Shown: piece after piece, positions 1 through 11,304 of the stretch
Position numbering within the stretch: position 1 is the first letter of the stretch
Layout: each line of letters opens with the position of its first letter
Assembly: GCA_018350325.1 (NCBI GenBank)
Contig: JAEVLN010000007.1
Location: 2,347,856 to 2,411,855 of the forward strand
Length of the DNA stretch: 64,000 nucleotides
Source: Globodera rostochiensis
Lineage: Eukaryota > Nematoda > Chromadorea > Rhabditida > Heteroderidae
Direction: 5' to 3'
Notes under the pieces: generated by a model
Database searches by the model: none
What the model was told of the DNA's origin: nothing
The model's input: only the letters and a program-made list of their open reading frames with translations
Made by a program: the position numbers and the translations under genes

Positions 1-804
1 ACAGCTAATTGATTAAAAGTAGCCACCTCTTCTCCAAGGAAGCGAGCGCGGTCAAGCGCGAAAAAAACATTGCGCAACTCCGGTATGGGAAAGTTCAGAC
101 ACGCTTTGCCCAGCTCGGCCAAGTCATATTTTTTGGCTAAAAGGCAATTAATCCAAAAAAGTATTTATTTTTTGAAATTTTCTTACTAAGGATTTTCCAC
201 AGAATTTTAATAAATCCTTTATTAAATTGCAAAAAAAAAGGAATTAGCGGTTCATTCTTAAAATTCACCCGCATAAAGCACAGAAATTGCATTGTCTCCG
301 TTCAGCCCGCTCAAATCGTCCACATAAATAAAGCTGAGCATCGCCTTGAACGCCCCCACCTCCACGTCCGGCACCTCCACGGGCTTAACTTCTTTAGCTA
401 AAATCATTATTTATATTTCAAACAAAATTTTGCAGCACCGGTCCCAACGGCGGCGAATTTTGCGTTTTGCTCGTCAAAACGGAACATTGCCGCAAAAACG
501 TCAGAGGCCACCATCAGAATCGCTTTATGTGCCGGCAGAAGCTTAACAAAATTAATAAGTTGAAATATAATTAAAAAGGCAATTGAAGCATCATTAATCA
601 AAGTAATTGAAATATCATTAATTAAAGTAATTGAAATATCATTAATTAAAGTAATTGAATATCATTCATTAAAGTAAATGTTTCACTATTTTTCAGTACT
701 CACCTCCTTTTTGTCTCCGGCCCCCACCAAAAAGTGAACGTCCGCCCCAATGCCCGTGTCCAGCAAATGCTTCATCCGCCCAGCGAAGAATTTGCTTTTG
801 GCAT
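1..804 (-). CDS. BTB-BACK protein, 5' part, continues beyond window
   Basis: Minus-strand exons 804-704, 541-439, 397-269 and 136-27 encode a BTB/POZ domain and the start of a BACK region. Visible motifs are [54 protein letters not shown] and [23 protein letters not shown] domains dimerise and commonly bind CUL3, so a ubiquitin-ligase adaptor role is likely but inferred. From the ATG at 775 the blocks (72, 103, 129 and 110 nt) stay in frame. The paralogue at 46862 starts ten codons earlier; here a one-base deletion near 779 puts that upstream ATG (804) out of frame. So the product either starts at 775 or the gene is damaged at its start. The donor after exon 4 lies at position 26 and the rest of the gene is outside the window. 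Confidence 0.72.
590..679. repeat. Short tandem repeat inside BTB intron 1
   Basis: Three to four copies of a unit of about 24 bp (ATCATTAATTAAAGTAATTG followed by AAAT) lie in the first intron of the BTB gene. The paralogous intron at about 46.7 kb keeps roughly one unit, so the expansion is specific to this copy. Confidence 0.7.
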
Positions 805-1965
805 TTCACAATTTTGTACAAAAAAATGCTACAAATTTTCAGAAAAGACATTTGATGGAACAAAAACGGAGCAAGAAGAGCTCAAATGCGGGAAAACAAA
901 AAATGAATGATTGCTTTACTTTTAAAGGGTAGGCGGTGCCGATAGACGTAGCCGGGAAAAGTTTTTTTACAAAAATTGGCGAACTTTTTTAAGAATTTTC
1001 AAAAATCTTTTTTGCGCGTTATTTTAATTTAAAATTTGAAAATTTATTGAAAAAATTTATTAATGGGGGAAGGTACATAAATGTGGGCGGGGACATGAGA
1101 TGAATGAAATGTGCAATGATTGAATGGGAAAGTCCGGTGACCAATGGAAAGTTATGTGATAATGAAATAATTAAATGGAGCAATTGTCCAACTCCTTACA
1201 GCTCCCGCTTCCCATAGGATCGTCCCCGATCCTCATTGGCAGAGGATATTATTTCCCACGTGGGGAAATAGAGACATGATCCAAGTGGGTGAGAGTGAAT
1301 GGGCGACCCTTTGGGGTGCGGCTTCGCCTTTGACCCTCCTATCCGAACACCCACGCACCAGGCTGCGCAACTTTGGTTGAACAGCTCGTCCACCTTTCGA
1401 GGATGGCCTAAGGTGTCGGAGAAGGATTACCAGGGTCATTCCGTCCCAGTAGGGCGAGGGGAAGTGATGAAGAACGGGAGAGAGAGAGAGGGGTTAGAGG
1501 AACTTTGGGGAAGTTGGACGTGCCTTATTTGTTTAAAGGGGTGAATTATTTTTGGTTGGTCGCCGGCCTCCCTTAGAGTTTGTGGGAGTGGAAAATGAAT
1601 GAATAATTGAATGAGGGTGATTTAGAAAAATGAGGGTCATTGTGAAATGGAGGCTGGTTTGTTTCGTCGCTCCTTCTTTTGTTAAACGCGCTCACCGCCG
1701 TTGCTGTCCACGTCCTCGGTTCCGAAAGAAATAGGGTCTGTATCTGTCCTCCCCCCTTTCATTACCCCTTGACCCACCTGCGCGGCTTCCTTCATTGTTA
1801 CCTCTCCACTTGATGTAGAAGTCCTCCGACCGCACCACTCCATCCTCTGCAAGCACCAGCCGTCCTCGTTGATCATGTTGGCAATTCGGCTGTCTGATGA
1901 CATTGACGTAGTCAGGACCGACCACTGTGGTTTCCTCCAATGCCGAACTGATATTATTTTCTTAG
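805..1965. other. No convincing gene; hairpin relic
   Basis: Only short overlapping open frames with no recognisable domain are present. A degenerate member of the GATA-loop hairpin family lies at 931-956. The sequence at about 1190-1900 is less AT-rich than its surroundings and may be an old transposon fragment, but I cannot assign it. Confidence 0.4.
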
Positions 1966-2717
1966 GGCCAACCCCTCAAAATCGATGGGATTCCGCTGCA
2001 TGTCACAAGGACCTCGCGCTCTCTGAGCCCGATCAATTGATTGTCCAACAGAATGGAGAGAATTATGGTAAAAATATTATTATTTTAAAGTGATTTGATT
2101 AAAACGTTTATGAAAAAAGTTCACAAAATTCTTGAATTAACTTTTTCTTTTCAGAGTTTCGCTCTGTCCGCGCCGAACGGCCAATTCCAAAAGGGAATTC
2201 TGGCATTTTTTACTACGAAGTGACCATCGTAAAAAGAGAAGAGTAAGTTAAATAAATAAATAGTTGAGCTTTGAAATGCTTTAGAAGCATTTGCCTTTAA
2301 AAAATTATATTTAGCTTTGTTTCCATTGGACTTGCGACCAAACAAAAGCCATTGAAGGACGAATGGGTTGGACGTTATGAAGGCACTTACGCATATCAAA
2401 GCGATGGCACTTTTTGGGGTCACGCGGTCAAGGGATGTTCCCGCTCGAATGGACGTCCGCACATCGAAGGAAAGCTTTCGTTTGGCGTCGGTGACGTCAT
2501 CGGATGCGGCGTCAATTTGGCAACTCGCCAAATTTTACACAAAAAATGGACAGCGTTTGGGTGAGAAAGAAAAAGAATAAAAATTAGCGGCATTTAACCA
2601 TTTTTGGGTTGTTTCTTTAATTTAAAAATCTAATCGATGGCCTTTTTTTTGATTTAATAAATCTTTTAAATTTATTTATTTATTTTTGTTTTTTTTCCAG
2701 AAACTACCGGTTTATTC
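1966..2717 (+). pseudogene. SPRY-domain pseudogene A (frameshifted, 3'-truncated)
   Basis: Exons 1966-2067, 2155-2242, 2315-2560 and 2701-2717 match the four SPRY exons of the other copies in this window. Motifs seen are [46 protein letters not shown] and [21 protein letters not shown] folds are protein-binding modules, and in cyst nematodes many relatives are secreted effectors (SPRYSEC). Two lesions are visible. A 2-bp deletion just after GVNLATRQ in exon 3 shifts the frame compared with copies at 14.0, 36.9 and 44.8 kb. The last exon keeps only about 17 bp after its acceptor before the sequence turns into a BTB fragment in the opposite orientation. No upstream start or signal-peptide exon was found. 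Confidence 0.8.
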
Positions 2718-2973
2718 TCCGTTCAGTCCACTCAAATCATCGGCGTCGTAAATGAAGGCTAACATCACCTTGAACGCCCCCACCTCCACGTCCAGCACCT
2801 CCACGGGCTTAATCTCTTCCGAAGGGTCTAAAAATCGTTTTCAAAAAATTTAATAAATTTTCCACACCGGTCCCAGCGGCGGCGGCGGCCTTTGCATTTG
2901 CCTCGTCAAAACGGAACATTACTTTAAAAACGTCGGAGGATTTCGCCAGAATCGCTTTATGTGCCGGCAAAAG
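2718..2973 (-). pseudogene. BTB-domain gene fragment (two exons)
   Basis: Minus-strand exons 2973-2868 and 2827-2718 encode the middle of a BTB domain ([38 protein letters not shown]). They are separated by a 40-bp intron with the same donor and acceptor as other copies. The first exon (MKHLLDT...) and everything after GLNG are missing. The break lies where the SPRY pseudogene begins, so this is a relic made by an ectopic join. Confidence 0.8.
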
Positions 2974-3195
2974 CTTCAAATTCAAACAAAAAAAAATTAT
3001 GAAAAAAAAAAGAATTTAAGCATAAATAATTCCAAAATTATTTAATCTATGTTGATAATTTTAATGCTCATAAAAAAGAAAAGTTAGCTTTTTATCGGGA
3101 GAAAGTAGAAGCAGTCCCCCAATTAGGGTTCAGCCCCGACCCTGGGCAGAAAAAGTCGGAGTTCGGGATTTTTCCCAGCAAAAAGCCCAAAAATT

Positions 3196-4012
3196 AATTT
3201 TATTTTTTGAAGAAATAGTGTGCTAAAAAGAGAGAGTCAGGCGGCGAGAGTAATTAGGACATGAACGGACCCCATCTAAAAATTGTTTTGGTTTAATTTC
3301 TGAAAATTTTATTTTTTGAAGAAATAGTGTGCTAAAAAGAGAGAGTCAGGCGGCGAGAGTAATTAGGACATGAACGGACCCCATCTAAAAATTGTTTTGG
3401 TTTAATTTCTGAAAATTTTATTTTTTGAAGAAATAGTGTGCTAAAAAGAGAGAGTCAGGCGGCGAGAGTAATTTGGACATGAACGCACCCCATCTAAAAA
3501 TTGTTTGGTTTAAATTTCTAAAATTTATTTTTTAAGAAATAGAGTGCTAAAAAGAGAGAGTCAGGCGGCGAGAGTAATTAGGACAGACTGGACCCCATCT
3601 AAAAATTGTTTTGGTTTAATTTCTGAAAATTTTATTTTGAAGAATAGTGTGCTAAAAGAGAGAGTCAGGCGGCGAGAGTAATTTGGACATGAACGCACCC
3701 CATTAAAAATTGTTTGGTTAATTTCTGAAAATATTTATTTTTTGAAGAAATAGTGTGCTAAAAGAGAGAGTCAGGCGGCGAGAGTAATTTGGACATGAAC
3801 GCACCCCATCTAAAAATTGTTTTGGTTTAATTTCTGAAATTATTTTTTGAAGAAATAGTGTGCTAAAAAGAGAGAGTCAGGCGGCGAGAGTAATTAGGAC
3901 GTGAACGCACCCCATCTAAAAATTGTTTTAGTTTAATTTTTGAAAATTTATTTTTTGAAGAAATATTGTGCTAAAAGAGAGAGTCAGGCGGCGAGAGTAA
4001 TTTGGTTTGAAA
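3196..4012. repeat. Satellite array 1, about 108-bp unit, about 8 copies
   Basis: Eight head-to-tail units start near 3209, 3318, 3427, 3533, 3639, 3743, 3849 and 3957. Each contains GAAGAAATAGTGTGCTAAAA, AGAGAGAGTCAGGCGGCGAG and an AT-rich tail. Units differ by small indels and point changes. The core is related to array 2 (4.7-5.2 kb) and to the 379-bp array at 32-33 kb. Confidence 0.9.
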
Positions 4013-4675
4013 TTTTGGGGTGCATTTTTGGATTTTATTGCATTTTTCTTAAGTTAAGGAATTTTTTCGAAAAAGTTGGTTTTTAAGGGTTTTGGGGTTT
4101 ACATATATTATTTGTCTTTAGAATTTTTCCAGAAAAAATTTTTCTCAAAAATCAATCTTATAGTTAGGGGGTACATTTTTGTGTTCTGCCCGAGACCAGG
4201 GCCGTAAGAGGTCCGGCGGTGCCGAAAGCGCCACCGGGAAATTTTTTTAAATGGAATTTGCTAGAAAATTGGTCCAAAAACTAAAAATTTGGCAAAACAA
4301 AAGGGTACCATATGGTTTTTTTCTCAAAAAAAATTTTCGCCACCGGAGGTATGGAAATTGTGTGGAAAAAGTGAAAATTTTTACGATAGATGAACATATC
4401 GCCAAACAATTTGAAAATTAATGTCGCCACCTCTAATAATGCCACCACCTCTAATAATGTCGCCCTTTCTGAGGGGGTTTAACCTCGTGCCCTTTTGTCC
4501 TTTCGGAATTTAATTTCGAAAAAAGGCAGCCTGCATGGCATTTGTGAACAGTGTGGCGAAAGACCCAATCGTTTGAATTGAATTCGCAACTTTTTTCCAT
4601 TTTTAGGCTGAAATCGGTTTAAAATAAAGCGAAGCATACAGTATTTGCCACTTGCCAACATTATTTATAAGTTGT
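4013..4675. other. Intergenic; hairpin copy and transposon relic
   Basis: A member of the GATA-loop hairpin family (here with a GAAA loop) is at 4213-4237. At 4344-4478 the sequence resembles the right terminal part of the transposon at 58.8-60.0 kb: both carry GAACATATCGCCAAACAATT followed by repeated short C-rich words separated by TCTAATAAT. No gene is seen. Confidence 0.45.
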
Positions 4676-5155
4676 AGGCGACGAGAGTAATTTTGGATCA
4701 ACGCACCCCATCTAAAAATTATTTTATTTTATTTTACTTTTTTGATTATTTATTTTTTGAAGAAATAGTGTGATAAAAAGAGAGAGTTAGGCGACGAGAG
4801 TAATTTTGGATCAACGCACTAAAAATTATTTTATTTTATTTTACTTTTTTGATTATTTATTTTTTGAAGAAATAGTGTGATAAAAAGAGAGAGTTAGGCG
4901 ACGAGAGTAATTTTGGATCAACGCACCCCATCTAAAAATTATTTTATTTTATTTTACTTTTTTGATTATTTATTTTTTGAAGAAATAGTGTGATAAAAAG
5001 AGAGAGTTAGGCGACGAGAGTAATTTTGGATCAACGCACTAAAAATTATTTTATTTTATTTTACTTTTTTGATTATTTATTTTTTGAAGAAATAGTGTGA
5101 TAAAAAGAGAGAGTTAGGCGACGAGAGTAATTTTGGATCAACGCACCCTATCTAA
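4676..5155. repeat. Satellite array 2, alternating 107/113-bp units
   Basis: Four to five units start near 4759, 4866, 4979 and 5086 with GAAGAAATAGTGTGATAAAA and AGAGAGAGTTAGGCGACGAG. Alternate units lack the word CCCCATCT, giving a dimeric repeat of about 220 bp. The core is clearly related to array 1. Confidence 0.88.
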
Positions 5156-5449
5156 AAATGAAGAATGAGGAAAAATCCGCAGATATTGCTGCCCTGGTCA
5201 TAACTCTGTCATTAGGAAAGCAAATCCAACAAAATTGATATCATTCTGAAGCTTTCCGTTAGTTGAACCTTTTATCAAGCGTAAGCTAACCGATTCGTCT
5301 TTTCTTTTATATAATCATCTACAGACATAGTGCTTTCGAATGATACCAAGAAACTTTGATATAGTCAAATAAGAAAAAATTTATAATTTTATCAACATAA
5401 AATCTGCATTTTTCAAAGTCTTGAATCCCTCCACAAAATCCGTATAGGT
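5156..5449. other. Intergenic spacer
   Basis: AT-rich sequence between satellite array 2 and the end of the HTH gene. No gene, repeat or clear signal is seen; it may hold the 3' end of the HTH transcript. Confidence 0.3.
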
Positions 5450-6466
5450 TTAAAGGTTCTTAATCTTAATTTCTTCTTTAAATCGAGCTTTCCATCTACA
5501 TAGATTGCTACTTGAGGTTTTCAAAAAATCAGCAATGTCACAATCACTCATTTTTGGATTCTTCCCCTTTATTTTGGCATATTTCTTCAAAATTCCAATT
5601 TTTGTTGCGTCAGAAATTTTGTTGCTGACAGAAAGGCCAAATTTGCGCTTCCATATATAAATTGTGCTGGCACTTACGCCTAATTTTTTTGCGATTTTCT
5701 CATCAAGTTCATACATTAAAATGTTTTTGAGTTTTGCCTTCAAAAATTTTATTTTTATTTCATCAAATTGTTTTAAAATTTGACGTTTTTGCTTATCAGA
5801 ATAAACTTTGTGGGGGGTTATTTGAGCAAATTCCGTTTGTAAAGAATAATCATTTTCATCTTTGACGGCATTTTTAAGTTCCCTTTTCCATTTATTTAGT
5901 GTTTTTCCGGCAATATTTAAAATTTCCGCTATTTCGAACTCTCTAATTTTTGGGTTGCTTTTTTTAATTTCACAATATTGCTTTAGTTTGTCCATTCTTT
6001 CTTGATTTGAATGAAATTTTATGCTTAGTCCAAACTCTTTTTTCCATTTTTTAATCGTGTTATGACCAACACCGACACTCTTTGAAATTTTTATATAATA
6101 TTTATTCCACTCTTTTCTGGAATGTTTTCCTTTTTGCTTATATTCGTCACTCATTTTAATAAATTCTTCAACAATTTCGCGCTTTTGCTGCTCAGACTCA
6201 ATTTTTTCACATTTATTGGACTCATTTTGTTGTTTATCAACACTCTCATTTTGATCTGGCGCTGAATTGTCTTCGTCATCCGACCAATTTTCATCATAAA
6301 TTTCATCAAATTTCTGTTTTAATATTTTATCAATATTTTTCTGATCAGAAGTATTTGGAGCTTGTTCGTCTTGAACTTCTTCTTTAAGTAATAAACTAGT
6401 TTTTTGTTCTTTATTAATCCAATGCTTTATATTGATTTCCTGAATAGATAAATCGTTCAAAGGCAA
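5450..6466 (-). CDS. Putative DNA-binding protein with four helix-turn-helix-like units
   Basis: A single open frame of about 338 codons, very Lys-rich and AT-rich. The first ~90 residues are acidic and disordered (WSDDEDNSAPDQNESVD). Then come four homeodomain/transposase-like HTH units in an A-B-A-B order. A1 (about 94-149) ends IKKWKKEFGLS. B1 (157-199) contains KIREFEIAEILNIAGKTLNK. A2 (225-280) ends IYIWKRKFGLS. B2 (288-332) contains KMSDCDIADFLKTSSSNLCR. The A units resemble each other more than the B units. There is no ATG near the upstream end of the frame (it opens with TTG). A good 3' splice site (TATCTATTCAG) ends at about 6440, so an upstream exon is likely. I see no nuclease or transposase catalytic motif. 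It could be a domesticated transposase-derived regulator or part of an unrecognised element. Confidence 0.6.
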   Translation of the reverse strand: MPLNDLSIQEINIKHWINKEQKTSLLLKEEVQDEQAPNTSDQKNIDKILKQKFDEIYDENWSDDEDNSAPDQNESVDKQQNESNKCEKIESEQQKREIVEEFIKMSDEYKQKGKHSRKEWNKYYIKISKSVGVGHNTIKKWKKEFGLSIKFHSNQERMDKLKQYCEIKKSNPKIREFEIAEILNIAGKTLNKWKRELKNAVKDENDYSLQTEFAQITPHKVYSDKQKRQILKQFDEIKIKFLKAKLKNILMYELDEKIAKKLGVSASTIYIWKRKFGLSVSNKISDATKIGILKKYAKIKGKNPKMSDCDIADFLKTSSSNLCRWKARFKEEIKIKNL

Positions 6467-6639
6467 ATTCTTTTAATTAAAATATTCAATAATTACAGGC
6501 AATAAAAAAATCAAATAATAATAGTGATTTTTTATACAATTACCTACAATGAGCTATCTTTACATACCCCCTCAAGGTCACAGAAACCGCTTCGACCGTA
6601 AGCCCTACACAATTGAGAATCAGAAAATGAGATTGACCC

Positions 6640-6845
6640 CAAATAGATGGTAAAAAGAGTGAGGCAAAATCAAATTTGCGGATCATGTTGCAGGATTGGA
6701 ATACAAACTGTTTGCAAGACCGGATTTGCAGGATTAATCCTGCAAAAAACCTGCAATCTTGCAAAAGCCTTAAAAGTGCAGGATTGCGGACCGGATCCTG
6801 CAAAATCCTGCGCAGGCTCCGGTCCTGCGCCGCACTCTAGTGGTA
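6640..6845. repeat. GCAGGAT/ATCCTGC word-rich element
   Basis: Short words GCAGGAT and their complement ATCCTGC recur about every 15-40 bp in both orientations, so the segment can fold on itself. This is typical of decayed non-autonomous DNA transposon ends. A similar word-rich segment built on CCGGGAT/ATCCCGG lies at about 25.0 kb, and a CCTGTTC one at about 37.5 kb. Confidence 0.4.
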
Positions 6846-7687
6846 AAACCCTTTTAAATAATTCCATATCTTCAAAAATCGTTTTTTTCGAAAATGAATA
6901 TCATTAACATTTTAAAATTTTGTACAATAAATTTTATTTGTATAAAAATTTTGTTCAAAAACCTTGGCCGTCGGCTTTATTATAACTGCACGATTTTCGA
7001 ATCAAAGTTTAGTGTCCAATTTATGAGATTGTTAATGGAAATTCGCTCCCTTTATTTTTTTTGCATTACAAATATTTGTCATCGTCTCAATCCGATCGAT
7101 TAGGAAATTTTCGGAAAAATCGATGTTTTTCGGAACAATTTTCTTTACAAATCTGGTTAAGATCTTCAACAAAAAAATTACCCGAACCTCTCCCGTTTTC
7201 CTAAAAAGCTTCAAAAATACCGTATTATAAAATTTTTATTAAAATTAACAAATTGTCATCAAAATCCAAAATTTTCTCGGCTGTAGGCTTTGGTCAGATC
7301 GTTGCTGATCAATAGGGATCGGATTCCAAGTCTTTTTGTTATTTTTTCTGCGGCTTCTAACTATTCAAAAAATTTGGCGATTTTTTTTTCTTTAAACGAA
7401 AATTTCGCAAAAATCATTGTATAAAAGGATTTTTTTAAGCTTCGAAGGTTTTTCGGAATTCTTTTGAATGAATATACATTAATGTCCAATATAAACACAC
7501 AAATGAGTGAACCCAACAATTATAATCATTTAATTTATTTTCTGTTTGAATTTCCTCCATTAAATTCGTTCATCCTCTGTCCGTCCATTCACTTCTTGGG
7601 CTCACTTGGGCCTTCATCGTTTGCGTCAAGCATTCCAAAATTAGAAAAGTTTAAACGAAATGGGAGAGGAAATTTCGAAACTATTCC
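6846..7687. other. No gene seen
   Basis: AT-rich with only short open frames in all frames and no recognisable motif. It presumably includes the 3' flank of the F-box-like gene that ends at 7688. Confidence 0.3.
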
Positions 7688-8848
7688 CTACCCGTCGCCG
7701 ATGTCCCTGTCGTTGAAGGTAATAGCGATGAAATTCCGTTGACGGGACCATTCCCACTCAATTGCCTCCGTCTCCCATTTAGCCCATTTGTCCTCTTCTC
7801 GCCCAATTGGACAACGCACCAACAGCCAATAGCCTCTGATGAGTCGAAATGTCAATCGCTCCGCCGTCCAATTGTTCTTCAGCTCAAATGGCACAAGGCG
7901 ATAGTCCCAATCGTTCCAAATGCTTATGATGAAATTGACCGGTTCCGAAGCATTGATAAATGACTAAAACGAAGGGAATAATTACTCTCAAATTGATTAT
8001 AAAAATGAGATTAATTACCCCTTTGAGTCCGTCCATTCCTGTCGAAGAAAAAACACAACGAAGCATCTTCGGAAGACCATCCCAACGGGGGGTGAGCAAC
8101 CATTTGGCCACGGCTTGGCCGGAAGAAACGCCGGCGTTGTCTTCGGCCGGGAATTCGAGGGAAAGTCCCAGAAAATTGATCGATCGGAGATTTGCGCAGC
8201 GGCGAAGAACAGTACGAGAGAATTGTCGCAAATGGTCTAATTGATCATCGGCCAAAACAAAGCTGTAAATGTTGTCGTTGATCAATGGCCAAATCTTTTG
8301 CCAAATAATTTCCCAGCTTCGGCTTTCGTAGCAGGAGGTACCAATCCAAACACTTATCCCGGAAGAGTCGAAAAGACGGCGAATGCTTTGAAGGAATTCG
8401 ATGACGGTTTGGTCGACGTAACTAAACGTTTAAAACCTTTTAATTCGTTAACTTTTTTCGGAAAGAAACGACCTGATTTTAATCTGTTTGAATCCGATCA
8501 CTTTGTTTGGAAGCGGTCCCTGGGGAATTGGCTGCCGTTCACCGGAGTGTTTGTTGACAATTTGTGCGCCATTTCCGTCAGTTGCACGAAAAATGAGCAG
8601 CCAACTCAGCGACCATTCCTTCACTTTGAAGTGTTCGTCCACCAAAACGTCCAATCGATCACTGATCAACGCCATTTTCAGTCCAAGCTTATGAGGGCAA
8701 AGAAAAGCAAAGACTCCGAGCCAAACATCGGCACAAATGGAACTGAAATTTGGGGATTTTTTTTTGCTTTTGATTGACTCTTCTCGAAATAAACTCACAT
8801 TTCCTGCATTTGCTGTTGCTGCTTTTCGTCGCTTACGTTGTCTGACAT
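7688..8848 (-). CDS. F-box-like protein, 332 aa, intact
   Basis: Four minus-strand exons: 8848-8799, 8742-8473, 8421-8019 and 7963-7688 (50, 270, 403 and 276 nt; 333 codons with stop, all phases agree). The start is MSDNVSDEKQQQQ. Residues ~18-55 resemble an F-box (ICADVWLGVFAFLCPHKLGL then ALISDRLDVLVD). F-box proteins bind SKP1 and present substrates to SCF ubiquitin ligases; that role is inferred. The rest is a family-specific region with VIEFLQSIRRLFDSSG, ESRSWEIIWQKIWPLIND and a Trp-rich C-terminus (LVRCPIG, EAIEWEWSRQRNFIAIT, ending NDRDIGDG). Introns are 51-56 bp. A second, frameshifted copy lies at 41.3-42.5 kb on the other strand. Confidence 0.75.
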
Positions 8849-9364
8849 TTTTGTAAAAAATCCGATTATTTTAGAGTTCCGTAAACTTAGCTAAAAATAA
8901 TTTGGTTCAGACAAATTTTTGTCTTAACGATTGAATGAATGTGAGTGGAATTGAAAATGTGGAAGGAAGAAACAAATAGTCAATCAAATTTTTAGGCTCA
9001 ATTTGTTAAGAGATTTGCAACCAAATTACAAATCATTTTCATTGGGAATGTCGGGTGGACAGGCCTAATGTTTGCTCAAGTGATCAGACATTTTTGGAAA
9101 TGTTCAAAATCCGGTGATCAGCTTTGTCACCAAACGGTTGAGACAATGTGGAATGATCAGATGCTTCTCTGACCCCCCCCCCAATTTGAATTGCAATGAC
9201 CCTTTTATTTTTCTCCCGTTTTTGAGTTTTAAATAAAAGTGTAATTAGTGGCAAAATAAAACCATACATTTCAAATATACAATGTAATCTTAAATAATGA
9301 AAATTAATCCTTTTTAGAGTAGTCAAAAATGCATTCTTTCGGGGTGTAAAATTTGATTATTAAA
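8849..9364. other. Intergenic, 5' flank of the F-box-like gene
   Basis: AT-rich, no gene seen. A poly-C run lies near 9173-9181. Confidence 0.3.
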
Positions 9365-9535
9365 ATTGACTAAAAATCCCAATTTGGTTATTATGACTAA
9401 AAATCCCAATTTGGTTATTATGACTAAAAATCCCAATTTGGTTATTAAAATTGACTAAAAATCCCAATTTGGGTATTAAGACTAAAAATCCCAATTTGGT
9501 TATTAAAATTGATTAAAAATCCCAATTTGGAACTA
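9365..9535. repeat. Tandem repeat, 25-31 bp unit
   Basis: Six imperfect copies of GACTAAAAATCCCAATTTGG followed by TTATTAAAATT or TTATTAT. Spacing alternates because some units lack the AAATT segment. Confidence 0.85.
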
Positions 9536-10529
9536 AAAACTCACTGTCCGGGCGTCGTTATCAGAATTTGTATTTAAATTGACCCAAAGTTTTTATAGAC
9601 TAAATTTAGATTATCTTATAATTTTATCGTTGTGCCACCAAAATGGGCGGATGGACATTTTCACTGTTGATAATTTCTCTTATCGTCTCATTAATTGAAT
9701 CTTTCAAATGTCGACACAAATGGGGGGAATTGGATCATTTTATCAACTAATAATAATAAAAATGTGATAGGTATTTGAATTTTCGTTAAACACCAAACAC
9801 CGGATAATTGGTGCAAAAAAAGTGGTTAGTTTACAAGATTTTAACAGGAAAAATTTCTTTGAAGGAACTTGACAAGCAAAATTCGTATTTTATTGAATTT
9901 TCTTAATTCATTTTTCGAAAAATGTCGAACTCGGAACAAAAAATCTCAGATACCTAAAATAGGTTCGATCAACCAAAATAAGCTTTTTGTCAATTCTGCA
10001 CAAAATTCAAAGGCAAAGAATATTCACTTTCACTTTTAATAGAGTGATTAGGAGTTTCTTATGAACAAAAGGTACGATTAAAACAAATTGTCGACTCTAG
10101 CGTTTGATAATAAAAAAAAGCAATTGAATGATATCAATTTTATTTGATTTGCATAGATAACGAATAAGATACGAAAGTTTAGGTGATTTTTGGTTATCGG
10201 AAACCCCGCTCCATCAATTAGTTTTTTTAAAAATTTGAAATCGGAAATACGGCCCTGGTCTTGGCATTTAAATCATAGATTTTTGAAGGTCAATGATTAA
10301 ATAAAAATCATAAAAGTTAGAAAAAGTCAGCTTTCTAAGGTTTTTGAAATTTACCGGATTCCGGATTATGGCTCTTCAAATAATTACCAATCTTACAAAA
10401 AAGAAAATTAAACGGCATTTTCATTTTAGAGAATTCATTCGCCGATTGGTGACCGATAGTATTCCATCCTCACTGATTTGGTCATTAGCTTCATACAATC
10501 GGCCAACTTAATGAGTTCGGTAAACGGAA
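9536..10529. other. No gene seen
   Basis: AT-rich sequence with short open frames only. No domain, repeat array or transposon end recognised. Confidence 0.3.
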
Positions 10530-10620
10530 AAGTTCTTACTTTTGGTGCCAGGTTCATATAACGAAACGCATGGAAACAAATCGGCGGCAAAAGCGACAAA
10601 CAATCCGGTAGTTTTCTTGG
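10530..10620 (-). pseudogene. Isolated last SPRY exon relic
   Basis: Read on the minus strand this stretch matches the final SPRY exon of the other copies ([20 protein letters not shown] then GTK). It then departs from the family where the others continue IEANFG. No other SPRY exon lies nearby, so it is an orphan exon. Confidence 0.65.
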
Positions 10621-11072
10621 TATCATTTGGAAGAACTTTATTTTATGAAAATTTTAATTTATTTGATTTTCTTAATTAACAAAATGTTTTAAACTTGTCG
10701 GCGCCCACGCCCAAGTTGACCCCACCGAGCCAAATTTGTCGCGCCAAAACGGCACGGCGCCAAGCTGTCCGGTTATTTATGACGGAACTCCGTGGCCAAG
10801 AAGACGGGACTTTAATAAATTTTATTAATTCTGAGCCTTTCATTTCCACAGGCATTAGAAAATTCGTAAAAATGCACGAAAATAGAAATTTAGAGGATGC
10901 CCAAAAGTTCCACGTCACCTCACCCGCTTAAAGCAGCCCCTGTCATATGCAAAGTTCAATTCAGATTTATCGACCAATATCTCTGCTTCTTTGGCCATAT
11001 ACTCTGCCTAGGGGCGCTTTTTCCATACAATACATTAGCCCTAATGCTTCAACCCCCCCCCCCCCCCAAAAT

Positions 11073-11255
11073 TGGCATAAACAGGGGGCCCCAAATGCCA
11101 ACCAATTCTGGCATATTCTTTGTTGGAGTAAGGCAATCTTTGCGTAAATGCCAACGCATTCTCTCGCGTCCCCTCCACTCTCTTCGTTGACAATGCTATT
11201 TTGAAACAAAGGCACTTCTAAGCCTGCGATTAAAGGCGTATAAAAGCGGTGGCAT
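11073..11255 (+). promoter_or_regulatory. Cluster of five ATGCCA/TGGCAT (DOG-box-like) motifs
   Basis: The six-base motif ATGCCA or its complement occurs at 11073-11078, 11095-11100, 11109-11114, 11148-11153 and 11250-11255, all within 235 bp upstream of a signal-peptide gene. By chance about 0.1 would be expected in that length, counting both strands. The ATGCCA DOG box is known as an enriched promoter motif of dorsal-gland effectors in Globodera. Confidence 0.7.
11239..11246 (+). promoter_or_regulatory. TATA-like box
   Basis: TATAAAAG lies 59-66 bp upstream of the ATG at 11305 and just before the last DOG-box-like motif, a plausible core promoter for the secreted-protein gene. Confidence 0.5.
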
Positions 11256-11304
11256 GCAGCAAATAGCCATCATTCAAAATTATTTTTATTTTTATTGCCT
11301 CAAA

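Noticed and set aside
1196..1940. Several overlapping open frames of 60-82 codons on both strands
   Set aside because: No splice-consistent model, no start context and no recognised domain; likely chance frames in less AT-rich DNA or an old transposon.
10695..10931. Open frame with fair amino-acid use (EPFISTGIRKFVKMHENRNL)
   Set aside because: No ATG, no clear acceptor and no recognised family; could be a real last exon but support is too thin.
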